Below are positions 38,845-51,257 of a stretch of DNA of 64,000 bases, piece after piece. The DNA is from Marsupella aquatica (lineage: Eukaryota; Marchantiophyta). Location of the stretch: contig OZ316896.1 of the NCBI GenBank assembly GCA_973895155.1, positions 124,001 through 188,000 of the forward strand. The letters are read 5' to 3'. The notes beneath the pieces were generated by a model. It was not told the origin of the DNA. It worked only from the letters and a program-made list of their open reading frames with translations, and searched no databases. A program made the position numbers and the translations under genes. Each line of letters begins with the position of its first letter. The stretch's first letter is position 1.

Positions 38845-41800
38845 TCACAACACCGGTGGCGGATCCTCAATGGACGCCTCCAACGCTTCCCCCGCAGCCA
38901 CTGCCGTCGGTCCGTCCTCTGACAGATTGCCTACCCCGGACCGAGTCAACTCTTCATCGGCTTGACTGGGTCCACCCTTGGCTTCGGCCTCAGCATCGGT
39001 CACGGCCTTCGATACGGCTTCGGCCTCTTCGTCATGTTCTAGTGGAGGATCCGGTACCTCGGCTTCATCAATAGCTGTCCCGGCCACAGCCTTGCCATCC
39101 CCACCTTCTTCAACAGGTGGATCTACTGCCGTGACCATGCCGGAGGTTGGTGCCGGGTTGACCTCCTGGGTCACAACGGCTTGGTAAGCCGTATAACTCC
39201 CAGACCCAGAAGGTTTATGCTTCTTCTTCTTCCCTATTTCGGTAGTTGGTCCCTTCCCCTTGCTACCTACCTCCGGCACCGGGGCGTGTGTCTCGGCTTG
39301 TCTTTCGGCCAGTACCCCTCCTGGTAACGGAGTTCCCACAATTGGAGTTGGACCAGATGAAGCTAAGCACTTAAATATTGCGGCCTGTTTCTTCAGCCGC
39401 TCTGTTTGGTTATCGGCCCGCCGCTGTAAGTTCTCCATCTTCCTGGTGGTTTCCTCCATCTCCTCCTGGGCTTCCTCTAGGTCCTTCCGTCCCTCTTGCA
39501 GCTCCTTTCTGGCTTCCTCCAATTCCAATTTTAAGGTAGCCCTCTCCTCCCGGGTTGCTCTTCGCTCCTTGTCGAGCTTTGCTACGACCTTAGACTCCAT
39601 CTTATTCATCTTGGCATAAGTCTGGTCGAGCTGGTCGTCCTTCTCACGCAGGTCGGCCTTGAAGCTGGCCGTCAGGGACGCAAGCTCCTATTGCAGCGCA
39701 ATAATCCCTTGATAGGATTTTCCTAACTCGGCCTCCTTCTGCTCAAGGGCTCCGCGGATATCCTCGAGCTCTCCTTTCAACGCCCTCTCCTTTCTTTGAG
39801 TCTCCGCCATGGCCCGGTTGTTGGCGGTTATGTGGGCCTCCTCTGCGTCCCTCAGCTCCTGCTTCCACTTTTCCTTTACCTTGACCGCACCGGCCAACTC
39901 TCCTTGAGTCCGAGTCAGTTTATCTTTGATAATTTGATTGCCAGATTGAGCAGCATCCAATTGTCCTTGCATGATGTTTAGCTCATGCCGCTTAATCCGC
40001 AACTCATCTTGGGCTTTCTTGGCCGCCTGCAAGTCTTCCACCTCGGCTTCCGTCTCCCTAAGCCGCCGAATGACCTCGTCCTTCTTGCTTCTCTCCAAAG
40101 CCACCGCTTCTTCTAATCGGTGCTTTTCCAACATCTCCCTCTGGAAAAAAGGTCCCTGCTCCAACTCCTCCCCAAAGATGCTGAGCGCCAGGTCCCCACA
40201 CATCTCCCCGTACTCCATGGCTCTATCTTTAGCATAGGTGGAGTAAGTAGAAGTCATCGGCATCAACCACCTCGGCCTCTGCTCCCAAGCCGCCTTGCGG
40301 ATTTCTTCTACGGTGGCAAGAGGGTTGCTTCTTTTTTTGGCAAGCCGCCTGATGTCCTCCGGCCAATCTCCTCCTGGTAAATCTTTCTCCCTAGCCAGGG
40401 CTGCTTTCTCTTCCTCCCTAAGTCGCTCCTGAAAATCTTGTGCCGTCTGCTTTATGCCGTCAAAGCTCGGGGGAGCAACCTCTGGTGGGGGAGACTCGGG
40501 GCTACTCTGCTGGGTGGGGTCCCCTTGAACTACTCTTGGAAGTGTGGGGATAAACCGGCCACAGGTCCTTACTCCTGGAACATGATGATCCGACCCATAG
40601 CCGGAGTTATCATTGTTGTAGTCCTCCACCGCCTCCTCCACTGCTTGGACTCCCGGCTTCCCCCTCTGTTCCCCTGGTCCTGCCGTGAAAATGGCCTCAC
40701 AGATCACGGGCTCTTGTTCCTCCTCTGGTTTCCAGGTTGTCCTCTCCCTCTGCTTTCCGCGGGAAGGAGCCTTAGGCTGCTCTGCCTCCGATTCGGGGCT
40801 TGAGGCTCCCACATACATTTGAACTCCCGGCTTGTGTTCCGGCCTCCTTCTCTCGTTGGCTCCGGTAAAGGGGTTTTCCCTCCTGAGTTGGCTTAAGCCG
40901 GCCTCTGGGGCAGTGTCCTGTACCGGTGCCGTTGCCGTTGCCGTTGCCAGTGCCGTTCTCTCCTTCTCCAGCAATTTCAGCAGATTCTGCATGCCTGATT
41001 GCTGCATCGGCAAGTCTTCTTTCCTTGGCCAAAACACCTGCTCGATCGTAGGACTGGCAGGCTGGTTGGGCTCTTCTGTTGCCGGCCTCTACTCCGGAAC
41101 CTCCTCCGGTGCCCTTGCCGATAGGGGAAGTACTGGGGCAAAGATTTGACTTCTGGCATACCGGCACAACAGCGGCATGTGATAGCCAAGTCGGGACACG
41201 CTTCCCACGCCGATCACCTGCTGTTCCTCCTTCAAGATCTTCTTCAGTTGTTTGAGGAGGTACCCGTTGTAATCCCGGCTTGGGTCTGGCCTTTCTGCCA
41301 GGTAGACCTGAGCCTTGCCGATCTCTGCCCTTGGCAAGTTACAATGCATGGTCACCCGCAAGAAATCGATCATCTCTTCGATGTTCGGGTTGGTGCAAGT
41401 GTTCCGGAAGAAGCCATTCTTCGTTGATGGTCCTAGGAACGACCGGAACTCCTTGTCAGGTAAGGTCTTCCTGGTATCAACCTTGGTCTTATTACCCATC
41501 GGCAAGCCAAACACCTCGGCAATCACCCGGGGAGTGAGATAGAAATCCTTCCCATACACCCTCGTGGAATTGGTCTCGGGTTCCCATGATCCCACGAATT
41601 CTAATAAATCTGAGTCCTACACCTCCGGCTTCAGCCATGGTAATCTTACGAAGGCTTCCAAGCCGGATCCGGCCATGAAGCCCTGGTACTTCTTGGTCTA
41701 CATGGCCGTAAAGCATGCATCCTCCTCCCGTGCAAAATGTAATTGTACTTCCTCTGGTAGGGTCGCCGCCCAGCCTTTCCAGGTGTCATCCTTTGTTGGA

Positions 41801-42561
41801 ATGGCATTGATGGGATCGACCTCCTCCTCTTTGGCTTCTCCTTGCCTCCTATTCTGCTGCTCTGCTGGCTTCCTTGGTGCCACCGACCTCATTTTTTTTG
41901 CCAGGGTGGCCTCTTCGTTGTTGTTTCCTTTCCTCTTCATCTCGGCTACCGTGGATGTTTCTCCTAGCACAATTGCCTTTGTCCACCCCTCTGTGCTACC
42001 CTTCAACTCCCAGTACACGTCGTTGCAGCGGTTGATGGCTTCCCGAATGCCGACGATTCTGTCTTTGCAAAACAGAAGGTCATCGAGCTGATTGGCAGTA
42101 GGAGTCCACAAGAACTCGGCCTTGATGAGTTCTCCTCCTAAGAAGGCAAACTTCTGTAGCTCCCACAGTCAAGCAAGCTCCTGCCGTTCTCGAGCTGCTC
42201 TCTCTGATTCTTCGTCCTCATAAGTCCTAATGTACTCAGTTGCCCGTTCAAACAGGCATCCCCAAAAATGTGCCGCTTGATTGATGTTGCTCATACCCTC
42301 CTTGACTCGATCGTTGGTATCTGCTCCCGCCCAGAGTGCTTGCCTAAGCAGCTGACAGTAGTTGGCCTTCTGTAGTCGTCTGCCCAGTTTGTGCTTGCAA
42401 TTGAGCCACCATTCCTCGCGAGCGGTCCTTACCCCTCTCCTCCTCTGGTCTTTCCTCCCGTTGGTTACCCCTAGCCACCGATGCTTAGCGCGCCCTAACC
42501 CTAATCGTGTTCTCTCCCCCGGTGTCCTTACCTCCGGCCTCGGCCCGGGTTCCATAGTCAC
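38845..42561 (-). pseudogene. Post-pol ORF: plant-mobile-type N-terminal domain + long coiled coil
   Basis: One frame of about 1,238 codons lies directly after integrase and is broken only by in-frame stops at 42169-42171 (TGA), 41698-41700, 41617-41619, 41089-41091 and 39688-39690 (all TAG), with no frameshift. The N-terminal half contains LPWLKPEV...DLLEFVGSW, then FYLTPRVIAEVFGLP. This pattern recalls the 'putative plant transposon protein' or plant mobile domains found beside Athila elements (resemblance, not proven). A charged linker follows. A long heptad-rich coiled coil spans about 40300-39360 (EKHRLEEAVALERSKKDEV, EEMEETTRKMENLQRR). The acidic Ala/Glu-rich tail shared with positions 1-389 ends it. 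I saw no transmembrane segment or signal peptide, so it is not an obvious envelope protein. Function unknown. Confidence 0.75.
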
Positions 42562-42659
42562 CCTTAATTGTTTATATTTTCCTTGTTTTTGTTACTATAC
42601 TAATGTGTTTATAGGGTACACCTCCGTTTTCCCCACTTAACTGGCCTAGTGATTCCTGG

Positions 42660-45600
42660 CTAGGCATCACATAGCTCCCCACTTAATTGTGAAGCGTCCT
42701 CGCAAACAACTTCATCTTCGTCCATATAGTATTTCTTGAGGCGGTCGTAATGGATGCGAACTGGGTACACCTCTCCAGTAATGTTGGCCAATTGCACATA
42801 GCCATTAGAGAACTTCATTGATACCCTGAAAGGTCCTAACCAGCGAGTGTAAAGTTTCCCTGGAAACCTACTATACCTACTGTCATAAAGTAATACAAGA
42901 TCTCCTGTGTGAATACTAAGTAGTTTCAACCTTTTATCATATTGCTGCTTCATGGTATTCTGTCTATATTCTACTCTCTCGGCTGAAATCATTCTTGCCT
43001 CCTCTAAAGCTTCTAACCTATATTCTCGCTCCTTTAGGCTTTCCTCCTCTGAGGTTCTCTCCTCAATTGTAACTTGAAATGTAGGAATCTCAAGTTGCAT
43101 GGGTACCAGGGCTTCCTGTCCAAAGGTTAAGAAAAAAGGTGTATGACCGGTAGTGGATTTATAGGCTAAATTGTAAGCAAAAATAGCAGCAAACAATTTA
43201 TCATTCCAATCAAGTTTGTTCTGAGCTCCGGTTTTGTTCAATATCTTTCCTATAATTCTATTTGCTCGTTCTGTCAACCCATTTGCCTTTGGGTGGTAGG
43301 GAGTAGTAGGTCTATGTCTAACTAAATACTGCTCATTTAAACGACTAATTATATCATTCAGAAAATGGGTTCCTCTATCACTAACTAATTCTAGGGGTGC
43401 GCCATACCTGGTGAAGATCTGCTCATACATGAATTGAGCCGTAGTAATTGCATCATCCTTCGTTGTCGGCCTGGCCTCTACCCACTTAGTTGCATAATCC
43501 GTGGCCAGGATTATGTACTTGTTTTTTTGAGGATGGGTCAATGGTTTCAGAGGTCCCAAGTAGTCAATACCCCATTTCTCAAATGGTGCCAGAGGTAGAA
43601 TAGGGTGCAGTGGATGTCTTGTGGACGCCCTTGGTCCTCCCGCTCGCTGACAAGGGTCGCATTATTTGATAAACTGATAGACATCCTTGTGCAAGGTGGG
43701 CCACCAATAACCGGCATTTAATATCTTTTTAGATGTGGTTGCTGGAGAAAAATGTCCTTCGGCTTCCTCCCCATGCATAGCCCGTAAGACTCGTTTTACC
43801 TCTCCTTTTTCCAAACACCTTTGAATCGTGCCGCTGATTCCATACCTGTGTAGGATGCCCTTAATGCACTGATACTGTCTGACCTTCCGTAGAAAGACTG
43901 CAACTTGCTCTCTGTTTAGCCCTGGCTGTAATCTGGATGTGCTGAGAAATTGTAAAATCTCAGGGTACCATGTATCAGCTATTTCCACAACGAATAGCTC
44001 CTCGTCGAGAAATTGATCATTGATGCAATTCGTGGTAGGTTCACCTGTGATCCTTGAAAAGAAGTCGGCATTGGCGTGTAGCTTTCCTGGCTTGATTTTT
44101 AGCTCATAGTCAAACTCCTGTAATAGCAAAATCCATCTTGCTACCCTGCCTGTAAGGTCCGGCTTATTTACTAGGTACTTCAAACTTTCATGATCGGTAT
44201 GAAAGATTACTTTGTACCCCAGTAAATAATGCATAAATTTTTTACAGGAATAAATGACTCCTAATGCTTCTCTTTCTGTGGTGGAGTAATTGTGTTTGGC
44301 ATCGGCAAGTTGGCGGCTTGCAAAGTATATGGGATGGTCCCTTCCTTTCTCATCCAACTAACTTAGTACTGAGCCGATACAGAAGCCTGAGACATCTACA
44401 AAGACATGAAAATCCTTGTTCCAGTCTGGTGCTATCATGACTGGGGCCTCTACTAACATTTGCTTCAATTCTACTACTGCTGTTACTCGTTCTGGTGTGG
44501 GTTCAAAGTCTGCACCTGCTTTGAGCATGTTGGTTAATGGTAAAGCTAGTTTGGCAAAGTCCTTGATGAACCGGCGATAATAGCCAATGCACCCCAAGAA
44601 GGATCTCACATCCTTTATGTTCTTAGGTTGCATGATATCTAGCCATACTGCTAGCTTACCCTTATCAATCTCAATGCCCTTCTTTGATACCTTGTGACCT
44701 AGTAGCACACCCTCTGTTACTCCAAAGAAATATTTATCGGGGTGTAACTTGAGACCTACCTCTCTGCATCTCATGAAGGTTTTCCTGAGGTATTTAGCAT
44801 GTTTTGATGCCTTCCCAAACACTGCAAAGTCATCAATGAAGATTTCCATGAATTTTCTCAAGTAGTCGTGGAAAATGTTCACCATTAATCGTTGGAACAT
44901 TGCTGGTGTGTTACATAGTCCAAACGGCATACGATTGAAGACATAGATCCCCATTCCGTGATGAAGGCCGTCTTGATTTGGTCCTCCTGCCTAATCATGA
45001 TTTGGTTATAACCAGAGTATCCATCCATGAATGAGTATAGTTCATGACTGGCTACCATGTCTAGTACCATATCAGTAAAGGGTAAAGGAAAATGGTCTTT
45101 TAATGTAGCCTCATTCAACTTCCTGTAATCCTGACAAACCCGGATCTTTGGTTTACCATCGGGTCCAGCTTTCTTGGGAACTATCACGATTGCAATTACC
45201 CAGTCTGAGTGTAGGACTGGAGTGATGAATCCGGCTTCTACTAGCTTGTCGATTTCAGTTTTTACCATCAAAGAATACTTAGGGTTCATCCGTTGAATCG
45301 GTTGTCGAAATGATTTGGCCCCTAACATGAGATCGATTCGGTGTTCTCCTAGTTTTGGGTCTACTCCCTTCAGATCTTGGTGACTCCATGCAAACACATC
45401 CTGAAATTCAATTAGTAATTCACTGATCTCCTTCTTGAGCTCAGGTGTTAGGTCTCTCCCTAAGTTCAGTTCCCTTCCTTCTCCTAAGTTGAGCTTCCGG
45501 TATTGCCGTGCTTGGATCATATTAATCTGCTTCTTCAAATTCGGGTCCAGCTCGGCTTCCAGCCTTTCCAGTCTCATACCTCCATAGACTGGAATCTTGG

Positions 45601-45835
45601 CAGTACTAGCCGAGTTTGTTGACTTAATTTCTCCCTGGTTCTCAACAAACTGTTCCCCTGCCGTTCTGCTCGGTTTTGATTTAGTTGTCGGCTTCCCTTC
45701 CTGACTCGGTTTTGGATTCTTCCCGTACATGTCATCTATTCTTGCTTCCTGAGGGTCAGGCCGTCGTGCTCTTCCGGCTTCTAGTAGGCCTCAATTTGCT
45801 CTGCCCTTGAGATCGGCTTGTAAGACGATCCCCTT
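42660..45835 (-). pseudogene. pol (RT-RNase H-integrase) of the Athila/Tat-like element
   Basis: The order RT, RNase H, integrase makes it Ty3/gypsy. RT shows CQDYRKLNEATLKDHFPLPF, SFMDGYSGYNQI, NRMPFGLCNTPAMFQRLM and the active site IFIDDF (FIDD). RNase H shows FVDVSGFCIGSVL, HYSTTEREALGVIY, TDHESLKYL and HANADFFSR. Integrase shows a zinc region (CDPCQRAGG), DYATKWVEA, VSDRGTHF, the HPKANGLTERANR motif, and a C-terminal GPF-type module (RWLGPFRV) without a chromodomain. Lesions are a one-base deletion at about 44951, a CAG-to-TAG at 44358-44360, a CAA-to-TAA at about 43660-43662, and a TGA at about 45792. The FGLCN-type motif, the lack of a chromodomain and the extra ORF support the Athila/Tat (OTA) branch. 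Confidence 0.9.
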
Positions 45836-45896
45836 GTATTTAATTTGTTGTCGGGGATAGACTGTGTTGTGGATCCTGTCGGCTCTACCACAACGC

Positions 45897-46856
45897 CTAA
45901 GGAAAATCCATGGTCCCTGCTGTAGCTCCCCACTTAACCGTTTCACCCAACTGGTCCACCTTTGGTGCTTCCTCCGGGATTGAAGCTAAAAAGGTGGATT
46001 CTATGGTAAAGCAGTCCTCGACCTCTTCTTCACCTTCCTCTAAGTCACCTTCCATAGGTTCTTGCCATAATCCGCTGGGGGGTACCTCTAGTCCAAAGAC
46101 ACTTTCTTCGGTTAGGTCAGTGAGGCATTCTAGCCAACGTACCTCATCGGCAGATTCCAGTCCACTGTTGTACCCATCTATCTCCCTGATGCTTTTCCTG
46201 CGGTCATCCTTGGTGTCCCAGGATACCGTGATAGATGGGGCCCCAAAGGTGAACTCCTTCTTACCCCAATTCTCTATTACCTTGGCTAGGTACAGCCATG
46301 GCTTGCCAATTAAAAGCCGGAACAACGTAGGGTTTACCGGCTTCATTACTACATAGTTAATGCTAAAGAAGATACCTCCTATCTCCGTTTTGATGCTGGG
46401 TAACACTCCCGTGGGAATGACTTGATACCCATTGGCCATGTTTAACACTCTTCCAGTCATCTCTGGCGTTAGACCCCATCCTTTTGCTGTTGAATCAATC
46501 ATAATACATACCCCTGATCCTCCATCAATGGGTACTCGCAATAATATTTCTCCTTGAATCATTAATGGTAATGCTCGGGCTCCTTGATCTTCTTCTATCA
46601 TCAGCACATCGGATTTGGTTGCTACCTTGGGTAATCTCGGCTTGCCGAGAATCGCCTTCCTTAACTGCTTCCGGAAGTACGGGCTATTTTTCAATAGTTG
46701 ACCTACGGTTGCCGAGACTCTAGATTCTAGCACATCTTTAGCCAGGTCATAGGGAACTATCGCCTTCTCTTCTGGCGGTGTCCTCTTGGCTTCGGCCTGT
46801 TTTTCCACACTGGTTTCCACAGCCATTGGATCCTCCAAAGCAAACAACGCTTTTGC
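45897..46856 (-). pseudogene. Protease region of the Athila/Tat-like element
   Basis: It continues the gag frame and carries a retroviral-type aspartic protease with VPIDGGSGVCIMI as the catalytic Asp loop and FRLLIGKPWLY as the C-terminal strand region. An acidic tail (EEGEEEVED) follows. A TGA at 46857-46859 separates it from gag. It ends in TAG at 45897. Pol is read in the +1 frame and already open across this end. Confidence 0.8.
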
Positions 46857-48631
46857 TCATTTCACATCCTTGGCTATGGCTTCGGTATTCTCTAGGGTTT
46901 CTAATTCTTGCAATTGTTCCTTAACACTAGCCGTAATAGAGGGGTAGAACAACTTAGGGTGATCTCGATTGAAGTTGCTATCCTATGAAGGATTGGGCTC
47001 ACTGGTGGGCTCATGGCTTACCTGTGTTGCCGGCGCCTTTCCTTCCCCTTCTGTTGATGTTGACGAAGAGTCGATTCTTTCTTCCTTATCCTTCCCTTTA
47101 TTTTTGGCCAGCCCATCCCACCTTTCCTTCCTTCTGGTAGATCGAGTAGAGACCCGGTAGCAATCATGATCCAAATCCTCCTCTAAGAAGGTTGATAGGG
47201 CCTCGGCCTCATCATCAGATGGTCCAAACTCTGCCTCGGCATCCGTTTGCCATCCGAGTTTGATGTGGTTGATTTGAACTCCTCCAGGGGTAGTACCTGG
47301 TGGCAAGACCTTGACTGGCAAGAGCTTATGGTTTGCGGCCATGCCTGCCAACCACGTAGGACATTGTCCTAACAGGTGGCCCTCCTGTCGGCATCCCATA
47401 CATAGCTGAGCTGGTTGTCCATCACCTTGTTTGCGTGCATTCGGGCATTCTCTAGCAAAATGACCATGTTGACCACAATTATAGCATGCCGCAAATCTTT
47501 GCACATTCGGCCTAGGAGGTATTGACAAATTTTGAATAATCCGAGGATACATTTCTCCCGGATTGTTCCTTAATCTTGACCAGAGAGATGCAGGTCTGTT
47601 GGATAGGTCTCGTGCTCCAGTCTCACTGATGACGAAAACACTATCAGCGGCATCCCCTAAAAAGTACTCTACTTCTCCCTGACATGGTTTGACCTCAGCC
47701 ACATGCCGAACATGACTAGTATTAAGTTTAGGACACGCATCTTTATGGTGTCCAATTTTATAACATAAGGCACACCATACAAAGCTATCCTCCTGTACTA
47801 CCTTCTTCTTTGGTTTTACCTCTTCTATTATAGCCTTAAGCTGCTTGGTAAGGGCTACGATGTTATTTGGTGTTTTAGCCTCTAGCTTGACTTTCATCTT
47901 TCCCCTCCTTCTGCCCTTCCTTTTCCTTGTTTTTTCTTCTTCAGAACTAGAAGATGACTCACTCTTGCTACCTCCACTATCCGAGCTTGAGTTATCACTT
48001 CTTGACTTCTTAGAATGTTTCTTTTTCTTATCATTTTTCTTATGGGTTGATCCTTCCTCCGATGAGGAACTCTCAGACTTAAGCTGTTTCTTCCGGCTTG
48101 TGATATCTGCATTAATTATGTATAATTGAATATCTCTAATTGCCTCGGCTAAAGTCTCTGGATTCTCCTTCCTAATTGCAAAACTCATCTTCTGTGGCAA
48201 AGCATTCACTAACCATTGAAGTTGCATACCTTCAAATGCATTAGTCTTTGTACGTCTTACCAGCTTTTGGAAGCATTGCAGGAACTTCCTGAAGGATTTG
48301 TTCTCCTTGAACCGGAGTCATCCCAACTTCATCACTGCTAACTCTGAAGTTCCAATGGGTCAAAACTCCTTGACAAATAGTGATCTGAAAGTATTCCAGA
48401 TGGCTTGATCTTCCACGTCCAATGCTCTGTACCAAGGCCTAGCCTCACCCTTGAACAGGCCGGGAAGAATTTGCATCTTGATGGCCGATTCTCCATTTGC
48501 TGCAGCGGTTCCTTCGAAGTCATCCAACCATTCGTCCGGATCCTCATCTCCTCTTCCATGAAAGGCCTTGTAATGAATACGCAACCGTTGGCTCAGTCTA
48601 TTCCCTGGCCTCTCGTCTGGCCGTGCCTCTG

Positions 48632-50981
48632 TGTCACGCAATTGACATGGGTCTTAACACCAAAAACGTCACTATGGGTGCCAAAACCATCTCCTTGTAC
48701 TTGAGGATCACGAAGGGATGTTGTGAAGGCCGGTAAACACCAATTTATGCCCTTAACACCAGACTATCGTAGCAAGACTCTATCACACATCACCCAAGCT
48801 CAATCCCAAGGAACCAAGGTTGGGGATCAGATCTGCGCTCATGATAGTTCTGGTGAGAAGGGGTCTTCATATCGGGCCCGTACACACAGGGCCTAGCGCT
48901 ACGGTGCGCATAGGTCTATACGTATGCTTACTATCATAGGTATGTTTCTATTCCGCCGCCGGAATGTACCCATAAACCAGTGACTCCTGACTGATTCCTG
49001 GCTTAGGGACTTCTAAGCCATTGCCCCACCACTCTGCCATTCCACTCTCAGCAATCAGAGCTATGACAACCCTCACCCAACCCACTTCAATGCACCCGGT
49101 ACACCTCTCAATGGCGCTGCTAGTCCCATCAAACACTCAGATTGCCTCACACACACACATCCATGAGAGAAATGAGGCCGAAGAGGAAAACTCAATTAGA
49201 TTCAAAGATGTGCACAATAGTTCACTGAGAACACTTGATCCGAACACTAGGCCCAAAGGCTGTCTCCTCCAGATTGCGACGTGCTTGCCCCGCAAGCCCC
49301 GTGCTTGCCATGCAAGCTCAATCCTGAACCTGAGCCCGACTCACTCCAGATTGCGACGGCAAATTGGACTCTAACCAATCCCGTACTTGCCTTGCAAACT
49401 CAATCCTGAACTCAACCTCCTTCACTGCACTTCATTCTTGGGGGCACGTACAGATCTCACACCTCCATTTCCGAATGTCAAGTACGCATGCACAGTTGAC
49501 TCGACTTCAAAGCTGGTACCAGACCTAACGACGATCTACCCCAGACTATAATGAGGCCCGGCCTCACGCTTGCCCTGCAAGCTCAGCTCTGGCCATAAAT
49601 CCCTTAGTGCTCTCTACCAGACAAAGGCCGGGACTCCCCATGGATCACGTAGCCTTGCCACACCGAACTGTAAATGCTCCTTCTGCTGCCCCTCAATCAG
49701 TATCTCAGCCTCCCTAATGTGCTCACCACAAACCAAATTGACATCCTCCCCACAGTTTACAATCACCAAAACATCACGTATCACCAAGGCTCTGTATCGG
49801 GGGAAAAGAACCCAGTTGTGCTGCCCACTAGAAAGAGCCACAATCCAGCTCGCAAACCTAGCAACCTGTTGTAGCTGTGAAGCTTGGCTGATTACTCCCT
49901 GAGTAATAGCACAACCAAGCTCTCCCCAACATGCAGCGTCCAAGTCCAGCCTTGCTTGCACAGAGCTCCTCCCTACTGTTCAGTCTAAGTGAGATCACAC
50001 AACTGAATAGATCTATCGGGGGGCTGCTCTATATACTCTCATACTGAGCCCAAATGGGTGGATACTACACTGCTGGAGCCCCATCCCAGCCCTAACAGAG
50101 CCGCCACTATCTCTAACTACTGAACCCTAACTCGCAACTTTATTTCTATCTTGAATTGGCTATGTACTTCGGATTTGGCCCTCCTCCATGGTTTTTGCGA
50201 GCTTGCGCCTCCTCTCCCGATTTCTCTATTCAACCATTTGCTGCGTGGATAGCAGCGTTGGAAGCGGCTTGAGCTCCTCTTTCCAACAAGGTCAATTATA
50301 GCCAATTTGGCCAAATACACAGAAAGTTATGCCCCCATAACCGAGAGGGGGTACTCACTGCTACGCTAACCCGAGTTACATAGCTAACCCGAGTAGAGCT
50401 AACCCGTGGTCTCGGGTTAGGCCGCTACCCACTATCCGCTAACCTAGGCTAAGCTGAGCCTGAACCCGAGCTTGCCTATGCTAACCCGAGCCCGAGTTTA
50501 GGCTACCCAAGTTCAGTCTAACCCGGGATCAATCTAATCCGAACCCGGGTTAAGCCTAAGCTGAAGCCGTGCTGACCTGAGCTAAGCTGAAGCCGTGCTT
50601 ACCTAAGCTAAGCCGTGCCCGAGCTTGGGTTAACCCGAAACTGAAGCCGAATCCGCTAATTTCGGCCACAAGTTAACCCGTCACACTAATCAGGCCGTAT
50701 CTTCCTTAATACACCTTCGTTTCCCAAGTGTTTTATATCAATTTTACTCGCCTTGACCAGATCTTTTCAATGCTCGTTACAGATCCGGATTTGGTGACAT
50801 ATTGAAAGAGATATTGTCGTCGACCACCCACGACATAGCTTTTATTTCCCTACTCTTAACGCCATGATTGCCCTTATTCTTGTCATCGTGCTAATTGTTA
50901 TGCAATATCAATAGCTACTCCTTGCATACAGCAACCTACTTAATCAGATTACAGAATAAGGACCATGTCATTGGCGTCACA
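48632..50981. mobile_element. 2,350-bp solo-LTR-like insertion within gag
   Basis: The insertion has ends TGTCACGCAATTGACATGG and CCATGTCATTGGCGTCACA, which are inverted copies of each other at 16 of 19 bases. It is flanked by a 5-bp target duplication CTCTG (48627-48631 and 50982-50986). Element A has a single uninterrupted copy of the target, so the event is precise. TG...CA ends and a 5-bp duplication fit a solo LTR. The long inverted termini would also fit a non-autonomous Ginger-type element. No coding capacity is visible. It contains a degenerate AACCCGAG minisatellite at about 50345-50670. Confidence 0.88.
50345..50670 (+). repeat. Degenerate minisatellite of GCTAACCCGAG/CTAAGCTGAAGCCG
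   Basis: Short units related to GCTAACCCGAG and GCTAAGCTGAAGCCGTGC recur many times in both orientations (CTCGGGTTAG also occurs). The tract lies wholly inside the insertion at 48632-50981. Confidence 0.75.
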
Positions 50982-51233
50982 CTCTGGTTCCCCCATGTCG
51001 GTTGGAGACTCACTTCTCCTTACCGACCCTTCTTCTGGTATGTCTTCTTCGATGCCACTTTCAGTTACGGAGCTACTAGCTCTTTCTGCCCCTCTCAGTC
51101 GCTGTGTATCATGCCACCCGGTGAGCTGCTGCAGACGAGCTCTCTCCTGTTGAATCGCTCTTTCCTCTCTCGGCGTAGGTTCAGTCATTACCCACGCTTC
51201 CTTCCTAACTTCATATCTCACAGCTTAAGAAAT

Positions 51234-51257
51234 GCCCCCTCCATCTAGCGCCAAAAA
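51234..51257 (-). other. Primer-binding site of the Athila/Tat-like element
   Basis: It is identical in position and sequence type to the site in element A (minus strand TTTTTGGCGCTAGATGG), directly inside LTR2. Confidence 0.6.

Larger units (their letters stand above)
46983..51240 (-). pseudogene. gag of the Athila/Tat-like element, split by a 2.35-kb insertion
   Basis: The N-terminal part is at 51240-50982 (TEPTPREERAIQQERARLQQ). The frame resumes at 48631 after the insertion (EARPDERPGNRLSQRLRIHY). The capsid core lies at 48600-48230, followed by a Ser/Glu/Lys-rich disordered linker (48110-47890). Three CCHC knuckles follow: CALCYKIGHHKDAC, CYNCGQHGHFAREC and CMGCRQEGHLLGQC. Gag packages element RNA and forms the particle. 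In-frame stops are TGA at 48360-48362 (an FRP codon, CGA-to-TGA) and TAG at 46983-46985. The same protein in element A is intact at some of these codons, so the ancestral frame can be inferred. Confidence 0.88.

Noticed and set aside
40772-42091. Several plus-strand ORFs of 85-175 codons opposite the post-pol ORF
   Set aside because: They are antisense to a well-supported long frame and show Ser/Cys-rich shadow composition.
48632-50981. Genes inside the 2.35-kb insertion (ORFs of 99-117 codons)
   Set aside because: No recognisable motif, overlapping on both strands, and the piece has the ends of a non-coding LTR or transposon.
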